Shown one piece after another: positions 35,661 through 48,000 of a DNA stretch of 64,000 bases. The DNA lies in NCBI RefSeq assembly GCF_020184175.1, contig NC_065533.1:47840351-47904350 (forward strand). Direction: 5' to 3'. The position numbers and the translations under genes were made by a program. A model generated the notes under the pieces. The model made no database searches and was not told the DNA's origin. It worked only from the letters and a program-made list of their open reading frames with translations. This DNA comes from Aphis gossypii (Eukaryota > Arthropoda > Insecta > Hemiptera > Aphididae). Every line of letters begins with the position of its first letter. The first letter of the stretch is position 1.

Positions 35661-38600
35661 TTATAGCAAATACTATGTATTAAGTCATATATACCATATA
35701 CGTGAATTCATGTTACCTATATGCTCTAGTATAATATTATATAATTCACTGGCGTAACGCGTAAGTGCATATAACTATGTATTATAGGGATAGTGTGATA
35801 TTAAGTCACGATTATAGGGTTGTGGAAAGGGGCGTTTCAAGGGAAACACATTTTTTATTTATATTCGAACAAATTATATATATATTAATATTTTACATTA
35901 TAAGTATTGCCTTTAATTTGTACTAAGAGTTATTAAGAACCATGAAATAAAAGTGCCATATTATTATCATATTCACAGTGACCAAAATATACAAATAAAC
36001 AAATGCGATCCACGGATGAGACTCTTCCCGTACAGTCTTAAACATCTCTACTACTAATTAAAATACAATAATTAATAGTGTAAATGGAAGTTTATCATCA
36101 GAAAAAAAAACGCCAATACATAACTTACTGCTATGAAACATAATGTTAAAATTATTATTATTATTAAAAAAAAAAACAAATAGCTTATCATTACCTACGG
36201 TATGAATAATTAATTAACTTATGAAGACAATTATCATCATTAGTTAAAATAAAAAACAGTCATTTTTTTAAAAAAAAAAAAACAAGTAAAAATAGTAAAA
36301 ATACAATATTCGTAAGTGTGAAAGTGGTATGTGAACGGCTATGGAACATTTAAAAATACTCTATTGCGGACTCCATTAAAATGTACGGTGTTTCAGTTTT
36401 TATTTTCCTAGATTAGAAGAATTTATTTTTGTAAAATGCGAATCTAAGCACTTTTAATTCATTAATCATATGTATATAAAATATATCATTATAATAATCG
36501 ATTGAAATTACGTACTATATATAATAACATGATTGTGTTTATTTAGGAAAAACTTTGGAGGGTTTAAATACTCAATATTGTGAAATGAACATTATTTCCG
36601 ATGAGTTCTGCAGAGAATCCAAGTCCGTGTTCGCTATTTTATAATTTTCAATATTAAAAAAAAAAATAATTATTATTAATATCAGATTCTTCTTAATTTT
36701 ATCAGTGAAGTATAAATAGTCAATATTTTCAAACATGATAGTATATAAATATTAAATATAATATATAATACATAATGTAAACTGATAAATTAAAAAATAT
36801 ATACACTTTACAAAAAATATAATAGTTGAGTCGAAAAGTAATAATTATCTGATTGAGAGATGTTTCCAAGAAAGAATAAACAAAAATATTATAGTAAAAA
36901 ACGATACGATCTTTTTTTTATAAAGTTTAATAATAACTATTATAAAATTTCTTAATTTCAATAATTAACAACATAATTCAAAATATTCATGTGAAACTTA
37001 TTATACGACTTGAAACATTATAAATCTTGGATGCAGAGTTGAGCGATGAATATAAGATTTTACTATAATGGGTGTTTTTTTCTTTTTAATTTTTTAATTA
37101 AATTTTTATGATAGTAATCAGCTTTTAGAACAGTAGAAGTGTCAAGATTTTTAACGTTAATATATATATTTTTTTTTTGGCAAAAAATGAATCTATAGTT
37201 GATAATTTGAGGAATTAAGAGCAAAAACTTCATAGTTCTTTTCTTAATATTTTTTGCAGGGATTAATTAAAAAATATATATATATCGTTTTTAGATATTT
37301 AATCGTTATAACATTTAATGTTTAATGTTATTGTACAATCGTTCAAACGTTATTTGATTTTTACATTATTAACATAATAACGTTTTGAATTTTACCTTTT
37401 CTTTTTAATATTATAAATAAAATGTTATTTTTACTTAATTCTATTGTCAACATTCCAAATCATCGACTTGAATTCGCATGCATACATGTACTTCATTAAC
37501 TATTACATTATATATTGTTAACGCTGACTGGTATTATGTGTCACAGTGTAGTATTAAATTTTAGTTTATTTATTGACCATAAAGAGACCATTAGAATGCT
37601 GTTATTAAGGGAATTTAAATATGGATCAATAACTTGCATTGACAGACGCCAGTCAACTTGGTCAGGTAATAATATATGACCTCTAATATACTTGCTATAT
37701 TGTGTTACTAAAAAAATTTTATTAGTTGCAATGAAACGATTTTTTTCTTATTACCGAAACTTACTTATTGTGAAACAATGTGTAAGATACTTTAAATTTG
37801 AATGTCCTCCTCATAATTATATCATGGATTATAAAAAAAAATGTATTATTAAATTTTAGTTTGCTTTTAAACTTGAAAAAATCGGTGAAACTAATTCTAA
37901 AGCAACATGTACTTATAACTATGTGAATTATGTTAAGACTTTTCTTTTTTTACCTCAATTCAATATTTCCATAATCCGATAATAATTGACAGCAAGTAGG
38001 ATTTGGCCCTATGCCCGTAGTCAGCCACCATCTTAAGCTATATAATGCAGCATCCTTGTTTACACATTTTAGAACTTGTCAAGACGTCAAGTTGTATTAC
38101 AAGCGCATATGTGTTTTACATTCTAAGCGGGAAAATGGTGTTATTTGTTTTAAGATACTAAAAAATTAAGCTTTGTCTTATAATTATTATTTAAATAAAA
38201 TTTGCTTAATTGAATATAGTACATATTATAGTTAAAAATATAGAGTTTTCATAATAAGTTTAAAAAAATGCAAGTAAATCAGATGTAAATATATAATATT
38301 TAACTAACTTTATACCTATATTTAGTATTTATGAGTTACTTATGAATTTATTTTACATATATTATAATATAAATAATAATTTTGTTGTGTTTTTATTTTA
38401 TTAACTGATTCAAAATTAATAAATTTTTTATTAGACGATTTGTGGTAAATAATAAATAGTATATGCATTGTTGGTGCGTTCCGATATCTTCGATGTATAT
38501 AATAATTAATAATTTATTAAAATCTAGATTATATTATTATTGATACTAGTCGGCGCGTTGATGTATTTAATTGTAAAAATGTATCCTGTATGTCGTAAGA

Positions 38601-40100
38601 GGTTAAAATTCATAAAACCTTATTATAATATTATTAAGTATTTTTCTAAGTTGTAAATATATATTTAGTTCGTATAGAATTTTTCGCCTATACCCTCAAA
38701 TTATTTATTTGTATCCATAAAATTTCGAGGGCAGAGTTTACCATGGAGCTTTTTTTATCCACTCATTCTGGGTGCAATTAACATCATGCACCCAGCACCA
38801 TTACATCGATGCTACGAGTTGAGCTGCAAGAATCAGTTAAGTCGGAATTTTTAATATAATGTAAGATATAAATCAATTTTTGTGGGTCCTAACACTTATA
38901 CGAACTTCAACCTAGTCGCGATCGGTCGTGGTAAAATGGTATGGAGGTCGTGGAAAATTCCAGTTAGGACGTGGCGAGGAAATATGTATAACTATAATGA
39001 ACGGCCAGAAACGGACACGTAAAAATATACGTGTGTACTGACTTATTATACGCATGCATATATATTAGGTATATATACAAGTGCTGATAGGAAGGGCGTG
39101 GGTGTAGCAGATGTATCGAATATTCTACAGAAATATATTGTAATATGTATAGACAATGTTTGCGAAAGATGTCGCAGTGAAGAATAAATCGTACATATGT
39201 TAGACATAATATCTATACATAGGTATTGTGTATATCAGAACTGATAAAAAAATGTATAAATATAGGTAATATGTATACAGGGTGATTTATATAATAGTAA
39301 GCACTCATTATTTTAGACGATTTTTTGTGTTTTTTAAAAATACAATCATAAGGCTCAGAGAACTTATATAATAATATGTTCTATAATAACTTTTATACAC
39401 ATCTATACACAATATATCTATCGGTTACTATTTATCTGTTTATATAACAGTATTGTTGTAATAGACAATTCAATTTTTGGTTAGGAAATTTGGTGTCGAA
39501 AACGTATTAAAAAATCTACCAAACCGAATGCGTTTTCACCATCCAGTCATAAATTTATAAACGAATAAGTTGACCATTATCTGTATAACTTCATAAGAAA
39601 AACAACTTTTTATAATAAAGTGTAATAAAAATTTGGTAATAGATTTAAGCTAAAAATAAATAAATAAAAAAGTGGGCAATTTGGTACCATATTCTACTAA
39701 ATATTAATTGATATCGAGTATGTCACAATTGCAGTGACACCCATTGCGGGTGTGTTGAATTTAAATTAATGATATATATTATTGTATACCAGAAGTGATT
39801 CTGAGCGTATCACCAAGTATATTTTATGATATAGCTATACTAAATTCATTTATTTTACTATTAGTACAGTAAATATATTGGCTTAATATTTTTTAATTAG
39901 GGGTAGACCATTGAAAGGATCGACATTTTGCTATAAGAGCATTTGAATAAAATAATAAATAATTCATCAATTCACAATGTTTATTTTTCCTTGAAAATGG
40001 ACATCTTTTTTTGTTCATATTTTGAAAGTGTTTGATACACATAGACGGGACGTGCGTCCGCGTGGTTGGGAAATATAAAATTATTATGTCACGAATCATT
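35661..40100. other. AT-rich spacer with a hairpin-bearing island at 38.7 kb and a possible LINE trace
   Basis: At 38678-38854 a plus frame open between stops reads RGQSLPWSFFYPLILGAIN and then MHPAPLHRCYELSC with no upstream ATG, and a perfect 9 bp stem lies inside it. At 37620-37679 YGSITCIDRRQSTWSGNN resembles the LINE motif YLGxxIDRRLTWSGH with one inserted residue, but is too short to be sure. The remainder is featureless. Confidence 0.3.
38768..38795. other. Perfect 9 bp inverted repeat (hairpin)
   Basis: CTGGGTGCA, ten-base loop ATTAACATCA, then TGCACCCAG. It is GC-rich for this window and lies in an otherwise protein-like open frame. Confidence 0.8.
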
Positions 40101-40529
40101 ATTTTTATAGTACTTTGTAATCGACGACTGAATCGTAGTTAATCTTCTTGTCGACGACAGCGGCCGACAGTATTGTGTACTATAGGTAATGTATATATAC
40201 CCTGAAATTCACTTTAGAGGTGGCAGGGGGAGGGCAGAAAAGCCTAGAGACTTTTCACCATTTCAGGACCCGACTTCGACGAGGGTATGTATTATTATTT
40301 ATTATTAACTATCAAACGATTGTGTTTTACGTACGTACAGAGAAATCGGAATAAGACGGTTTATTATCGAAAACAACTGTTGCTGGCGCTGCAACAGCTT
40401 CGATACAACACACACATACACACGCATACACACAAACAAACAAACACGAGCGCGAGAGCATTAGCCTTCGAGCGAAGACGTTTTTCCACACGGTAGTTGG
40501 GCGAAATAATTACGCTGGTTTTCGAGAGT

Positions 40530-40557
40530 CGAGAGCGTTAATTAAAAGACGCTCTCG
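40530..40557. other. Perfect 9 bp inverted repeat
   Basis: CGAGAGCGT, ten-base loop TAATTAAAAG, ACGCTCTCG. A second small stem CGTCTG-TTT-CAGACG follows near 40588. Confidence 0.8.
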
Positions 40558-40637
40558 CGCGGCCCACGAAGGGTACGCCGCCGCAGTCGTCTGTTTCAGA
40601 CGAAATAAATAATCAAAGTGAATGGGTTACTCGTGCA

Positions 40638-40661
40638 CGCACACACACACACACACACACA
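40638..40661. repeat. (CA)n microsatellite
   Basis: Twelve CA units. Confidence 0.9.
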
Positions 40662-41000
40662 GACACAAGTCCCTTTAAGACTCGACCGATTTTCATTACG
40701 ACTGGAAACAGTGTATATATATATTTACATAAATGTACGTGTACTGTACACGGCATAGCATTACGCCCGCATTTGAATTATTAAAAATAATCGTGAATGT
40801 ATACATCGAATGGACGGACCCATAGCAATAGTTGTGTGTCGGTGCACCTGTGCCGTTTCTTATTCCTGCAAAGGAGCAACGGCGCTGCCTTTTGAACGCG
40901 GTTTGAATGCCACCCCTACCCTCATCGCGCGGCCCGTACGTAGTCGTAGGTATATAGTCGTATTATAACACATTACGTTGTATTATTAATTATTATTATT

Positions 41001-44000
41001 ATTATTATTATAGCTATATTCCGACGGCCCGTAACTTCTCTCCCAAAAACGCTTCATTGATATTATAATACATACGCCAACGGATACATTATTAAGCACA
41101 CGATGTATATTATGCAATACAAAACAGGACGTCCTAAAATGTACCTTTCGCAATTGCTGGACTTCAAAAACAATCGAAATGCAAGAACGGCTGAGAATTT
41201 TTGGTTTCCGTATGCGATAGTTTTGCGGGTAAGAAAACAAAACTTTCATTATTTTGGTAGCCCATTTTTATAACTAGTATACATACAACATACAAAGCTG
41301 AGTACTATTCAGTTAAAATTAAATTACTTTTAAATAACTCGTATAACGAGTTAAGTACTTTTTTTTTTTTGATAATTTTTAATTTAACAAGTTAAATTAT
41401 TTTACTATAGATTTAAAATATAGTAATATGTTTTATTAATTAATTATTGTTCTTATACAGCTATCTAGGTACTTATAACAAATCAAAAGTATTCTTTAGA
41501 ATTTTATTTCGTTGTATATTCTTATATTGTAGATACCAATATCGACGACCTATGTGTGCTGAATGCACTGCTTCTGGATTATCAATATAAATAACAAAAT
41601 AAAGTGTATAGAAATACAGATTTAAACATATTTCCATACACTATTATATTTTTAACTTAACACATTCATTTCAAATCTTTTTCTCTTTCAAAAAAAAAAA
41701 AAAACAGGATCATTTATTTTGACTTTAAATTAGAGTTTAGTATATGGTATAGGTAGTGTATTATTAGATAAACTCATTTTTTTTATTATTTTTTTCAATT
41801 ATTTATAAATCAAAATAATAATACTTATTATTCTTAGCGAACCTATATATATATTATATATACATATACTATATAGGTTATATATATATATATATATTAT
41901 AACTGAATAATCGTTATGAACCAAATAAAAGCCATTATTAATATATTAATTATACAATAAAATTACCATAATTTTTTTCTTATAATATAGTATATAATAT
42001 TTTTAATGGTATCAAGCTCGAAAAAAAGGTAGTTTTGGCTGATATATAATGTCTAGTTGAGAAGGGGCAGTTAAAAATTTCATTCCTGGGTCTAAATTTT
42101 GAAGTAACGCCATTGTTTATTTCTTATCTCTTTCAACTGATCACTTTTTTAATAGAACAGAAACAAACACTTGTACTTATAATGAGATTCATTTTAAAAC
42201 TTATTACGTTATGACAAACTAATTGCTTATTTTATAGGTACCTAGTGTACCATCACTATACCTACCGTTATCGAATAAATGATAAATCACTTGATTGTAG
42301 CCGACAAATAACTCTTCTTTTGAAAATTGTTACTAAAAACTACAGCGATGATTGCATCGCCATTGTTGTTGATTTTTTTTTTTGCTAAACTTTATATGTA
42401 TGTATGTATGTGCATTGTACATAATATGTATAATATGTATTACATATGCACACTGAACAAGTGTAAATCAGTTGAGCCACACAATTGCCAATAAAATAAC
42501 TAAAGAAATGACGATTGGCTAAAATAACATGCAACTGGTACAATAAAAAAGAAACAATTTTTTGGGGACAATTATATTGATGTCCACTTTGGTGGTACCT
42601 AATGAATAGGTTACGTTTTAGTCAAATCAATAGTCATACAAAATTAATTTAAATTATTATCAACCTATATATTACATCATAAACATAATAGTAAATAAAT
42701 ACAAGTCTAAACTAATAATAGGTTATAGATTTTTGTTACTTGTTTAATGATAAGGAAAACTTCAAAATAACGGATTTTTCTATACAAAATTAAATTGATT
42801 AAACTATTTATTTTATTTTTGCGTGGTCTAATTGTACTAGAATTGGAGTAAAATAATTTTAATTGATTAAATTCACTATATGTGACAAAAAAAAAAAATT
42901 GATACAAATAATGTACAGAAATAAAATGGTTTTTCGGGTGCCCGTTGGCTATTTTGTAACCGTGTTTGTAATATGCACGTTTCTGTGTAAGCGTTGTTAC
43001 TGGCTAGGAAAATCAAATCTATATACGTTCAAACGTGAAACGGATGAGAGTATGGTGCATTCATAGCACAATTGCAACCATTGGAGATGATTTGTTTTTT
43101 TCGTCTGTCGCCTAATAAGCTATTCACGGAACGTTTTTGGACCTTGTAGGGGCAGGGGTGCATACGCGCACGGGAACATATGCTACATGCTACACGTGGA
43201 CTTAACGTCTTTACTCATCAGAAATTCACCAGTGTATAGTGAAATCGTTCTACGTAGAGTGAGACTAAGTGCCTGAAAAATCTACTACGAGATTATTATG
43301 AAAGACGGAAAGTTTTAAAAATATTATAATATTTAATATGTATTGGAAATTATTAAGTTCGATTATGTATACCTTAAAGTATTGGTGTACTAGTAAAAAC
43401 TATTTTATTTTTATTGTAGTTTTTTTTTTTTTTTTAATATACATTTGTCAAAATACATTGACGGCTATGGCTATCAGTAAACAATATAAATTCTTTACAT
43501 TAGTTATTTACAATGATTTTAAGTTAAGTTATACAACTCTGCATTGTTGAGGAAAGTTATTGCTTTCATTAATTTTCATAAGTATATGTTAGAGTTGTGG
43601 CATTTTTTTACGTTTTTATATTAGAATAGTCAGTATTCATAATACTTTTATTGTAATATTAACGAGGTTTTGCATAACACTAGTCTATATTATTAATAAC
43701 TGAAGTTATTTAGTTTATTTGAATAACTCTATACATACGAGTATATATATATAGCATATATATGAGCATATGAGTAGGTAACATAATATTACTATGTTCT
43801 GATAAAAGCTAAAAATGAAAAAAAAAACTATACCTAATTATGGACTTAAGGTAAGTTAAGTAGTTAAATTATATTTTATATAAATCAATAAAACAGATAG
43901 TGAATATTGTTATAAGTGAAAAAATTAATGAAATAAAAAAAAAATTATTCAAGAAAAGGAATTTGTTGTATAAAAATGTATTTTTTAAATCGATTAAGTA

Positions 44001-44169
44001 CAAAAAAAAATTTAAATTCGTGCTTCATAAGAAAAAACAAAATTTGTGAAATCAATTGTTTGAATAAACTTATAGTGCAAATTCAAAATCTGTTTAGTAC
44101 TCTTTCCTTTTGTGCACTTATATGCATTATGTAGTGCGTAATATCTCAATTTATAATATAAAAAGTTAA
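41001..44169. other. AT-rich spacer; one membrane micro-ORF candidate
   Basis: The 51-codon frame 42911-43066 starts MYRNKMVFRVPVGYF and continues TVFVICTFLCKRC, a possible single membrane span followed by a basic/polar tail. It is GC-richer than its flanks. No other support. At 41025-41250 a minus frame of about 75 codons has possible splice signals but no clear codon pattern. (TA)n near 41878-41900. Confidence 0.25.
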
Positions 44170-44390
44170 ATAAAATGTATATATAAATTAATGCTTCTCT
44201 GTATGTTTCTTATGCTTTCCTAAACCGTTCGTCCGATTGTGATGGAACTTAGGGGAATAGTTGAACCCATGCCGGAGAAAGTTTCTGAGTAGTAACACTA
44301 ACTTATAGGGTTTAGTGTTTACTTAAGGTTTATTCCCTAAACCCCGGTTTTCAGATATTTTGAATACAAAAATTAATTATATTTGTTGAT
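44170..44390 (+). mobile_element. Helitron-like 5' fragment
   Basis: TCCTAAACCGTTCGTCCGAT, TGTGATGGAACTTAGG and CTAAACCCCGGTTTTCAGAT follow the plan of the leader found in the 5691 element (a query about a body of text 'CTACTGAACCGATTTGACTG...'). This arrangement is characteristic of insect Helitron 5' regions. No helicase homology follows, so it is a solo fragment. Confidence 0.4.
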
Positions 44391-46800
44391 TCATAGGTTA
44401 CCTTGGTAATAGAGATGAAAAAAACTGTTATTAATTAATAATTATTGTAACGCAATACCTATTTAATAATATTTACATATTAAAATATTAAAATATTTAT
44501 CTCGTGTGGTTTACACTTAAAAAGGCATAGCTTCTACAACAAGTAACACCTAAAAGGTTTTTAATTATTAAAATATTTACCTAAAATATTTGATAAATTT
44601 TAGTCAAATTTAGTATTTTTTTATACTTAAACAGTTATAACCAAATACCAAGTAGGTATTTATTTAAATAATCAGGCTACACTATAACGACCATATCCAA
44701 TGATTTGAAAAATGAAGAAAGTTTAACAATAAATAATAATTATAGTAGCATAATATTATTAATTAAGATAAAATTTAAATAAAATTTTCAGATAATTTTT
44801 TTACACTTAAGACAATTAAAAATAAATAAATAAATGAATAGTAACTTTGCTGAACTTATTTATTACTTCGAATTTATCTATTTATTTTTTTTAATGTTAA
44901 AGGACTTATTTCATCAATATTTGTCTTTAATATAAAATTAATTTGTATAAAATATCGATTGACTCGGACTATTCTGTGCACGCATTCCATTGTCAAATAC
45001 TTATGCACGTGCCACCGTCAACATCAGCCGTAACGAAGGTGGTACCTACGTTGGGTAGTCTTCAAGTGTTTTTCAATCAATTAAAATTAATATCATAAAA
45101 AAAAAGTCTAGTACCCTTTATTATAATGTGTGTTTTAATAAAATTAAAAGTCAGACGACCTTTCGAGTTTTAAAATTAAAAATGATTTCAAACAGTGATC
45201 GTAGTAATTGGCGCACATGGCGAAATGCGATTGGAATACACGAAAGAACAGTGGAATTTTATTACACAAATACTCGGCAGTGTTTACTATAATGGCGTAT
45301 TAATCTCAGAATAATGACTATTATAAATTATAATATATAATTCCTATATAATTATAATACGTTATTGGTCTATACTAAACCGTATAGGTAGCTAACCACT
45401 ACTGATGCAGTCATCGAATAAACTGTGTGCACACGAATGGGATTAATGTGCAATTAATGCTCGGAAACAAATCGACTGCATTAAAAAAAAAAAGTGTCTA
45501 AGGGGTGATATGGGGATGACGAACATTGGTTGGTTTTATTTTTATTGAGCCTGCCTGCCTTCGAAAATATAAAATTATTTTCTGCTGAGAACTTACTACT
45601 ATACCATAAATATATAAAGACATATATAGACGTAAATGGGGCCAAAAAATGTATAGGGATTGAGCACAAAAGGTTTCAAGAGTAAAACGAGTACTCCACA
45701 TACACATATTTGTAGTAATGAATTATAATATTATAATCTAAAATAGTAATAAATTAAATGTCAAATATGAATTAGTATTATATTATATAAATAAGTTTAA
45801 GCAATAATATAATTTAAATATATTATATTATAATATATGGTCGTTATCGACGGTATAACACTCAAAGCAGATTTGTTAAATACCTTTTTAAAACAGATAA
45901 GATAAATTATTTGTTTAATATCAATATTTTTAGTAGATACTTATTGTGTGTCAGCAATCGGTATTCATAGGTAGTTTCTTCTATGTATAGTCTTCTTGCA
46001 GCAGTTACCGAGTTTTTACAGTTTTTAATATTATAACTGCTAAACATAATAATACATATACCTACATTAATATAAAATGCACTCAAGTGTAAATTAAGTA
46101 TAATTAACTCACACAAATACTGTAAATTAAATTTAAAAATTATAATAATATAATTGAAATTTTTACGTCAGTCGTCACCGTAGAGTATAAAAGTGGAATC
46201 TTTGATATTCTAAAGAAAATCCAAAATAATTTAAGATAGTTAATATTAGTATCTATTTAAGATTTTCAAAAAAGTATAACTATAGTTAAGAAGAATAGAA
46301 ATTAAAATATGTTTAAACCTTTCAAAATGTTATTAGTTATGTTAGAAAACAGCTAATAAATTTCAATAAAAATCTGTATAATATAGTATGTCTATGAGGT
46401 CTTTGAGGGTATGAAAATGCACATCATTTTTAAATTCCGCATAATGATGCCTTATACTATATATTATAATTGATATTTTTTTAAAAGAGTTAGGTACTTG
46501 GTTACCCAACCATTAGAAAAAAGATCGGTTTCAATTGAAAATATATATAATACTTATATATTGTTATAAATACATGATACTTATTACTTACTCTTTAAAT
46601 TACTTTTTAAATGCTATAAAATATTTGAATCGAATTGAAAATATAGTCCTACAAAGTTTGTTTTTTAACATATAAAAATAATTTAATTAATATTTTTTTT
46701 TTTTACACCAATAAATTTTTTTTTATAATTTACTGGTTTTTGGCTCTTGAATTGTAAATTCTTATAAATACAGACCTGAAAATTATTAATTAATTAGTAA
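44391..46800. other. AT-rich spacer
   Basis: Small GC-richer patch at 44990-45060 (CACGTGCCACCGTCAACATC). No gene supported. Confidence 0.4.
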
Positions 46801-47400
46801 TTAGTAGCCATATCGTACTGTATAATAGTATATTATAGTGGTGTACACGTCGGCGAACACTGCTAGTGAACTGTCGATAATTAATGTGGTTGTGTGCGTG
46901 CCACTGTGAGGAGGACTGCAGGGAGACGAGTATTTAAACTTATAGTAGCGGGTAAACCGAGATGTATAAATATGTATATTACGGTGTATATAACATAATA
47001 TTATATATAAACAGTACACGAGGTTGTTGTTTTTATATTATTATACAAGATGTTGATGATGGTGTGCCCAGGTGTAATAAAGTCACAATAATGGCTACGG
47101 CGGGCGCAGTTAAACGGTCGCCGTTAAAAATATACGCTCGTCTGTTGTATACTTTACCACTGTATAATAGAAAGAGTATGCTGTGCTAGTGTTTTTAATT
47201 AAACACACACGTGCGCGCGCGCCTATCGATGTATAATGTTCGCGAAAAACAGTGTCTTCGGGATTCCACTGCAACCGGCTGTTTAATAGCTTCGAGCCAA
47301 GTCGTTTATCGCACAGGTTATAGCGTGGTATATAACACACCGCGTTTGAAAATCGCAACTATATTATACTGAAAAAATATACAATCGCCCTCGATAGTTC
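46800..47400. other. GC-richer block
   Basis: Contains a plus 32-codon ORF (47091-47189, MATAGAVKRSPLKIYARLLY...) and CpG-rich text (CACGTGCGCGCGCGCC). It is a candidate promoter or short exon. Nothing decisive. Confidence 0.25.
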
Positions 47401-47898
47401 GAAATAAGTCGAAAAACTTCACATTATCGAGTGTTTTGAATTGCTAAAATACTATACATTTATACTATAAGAGTCTGCTGCTCATAAAAATAGTAGTGAT
47501 TGGACCTCTCTCCCGCAAAAATTTGATTGATAACGTTGTCTCATTTCAACATAAAGTGCACGCGCACTACTCGGCAGTGCAGCCATCTACGTTTTTAATT
47601 ATTTGCATATAGGTTCATTATTGTAATCGTAATTCGTATAATAAGTTGTTTCTAAGCTCCTTGACATTGATCGAAGAGTCATGGTAACATTGTTTTTTTT
47701 ACTATAGACTTCTATATCAATCTATGGTTTAAGATATATCTAAAACCGTGTATATTATGTTCATGATCAAGACTTTAGAGTAGAGAAAGAGAAGATATGC
47801 TAGTAATTAGTACCATAGAAGACATAATATCTGTATTGCTCTTAAGTCGTGAAAAAAGATTTCATAACTTATTTCATACTTATGTATAACTTTTTATA

Positions 47899-48000
47899 AT
47901 GTGGTGTTACGTTTTAAATTGTAAGAAATCAAATTGTAAAAATACAAATATAAGACTTATTTCTTTACCAACAAATGAAAATGGGTATGTAATAATTTAA
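47899..48000 (+). pseudogene. THAP-like N-terminal exon, second case
   Basis: MWCYVLNCKKSNCKNTNIRL then ISLPTNENG. The early C-x4-C followed by a hydrophobic-L-P block resembles the start of a THAP zinc finger (C-x2-4-C ... F/L-P). After AATGG comes GTATGT, a good donor at 47985. About 100 bases on, TTATTTATTAG precedes GTTGAATAATGGC, where a THAP domain would next show W-L-N-N; joined, the codon would be GGG (G) in place of W. Beyond that the frame stops. It is most likely a decayed THAP-transposase copy. Read without splicing it ends after 33 codons. Confidence 0.35.

Larger units (their letters stand above)
40100..41000. other. GC/CpG-rich block with a possible microexon and hairpins
   Basis: At 40267-40284 an 18-base segment GACCCGACTTCGACGAGG lies between a strong acceptor (CTTTTCACCATTTCAG) and a strong donor (GTATGT), so it could be a plus-strand microexon. 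Further right are (CA)n tracts and CpG-rich text (GCGCGGCCCACGAAGG). No long coding frame. Confidence 0.3.

Noticed and set aside
37620..37679. YGSITCIDRRQSTWSGNN resembling a LINE motif
   Set aside because: Only about 15 informative residues with an inserted codon and no flanking RT text; kept only as a note.
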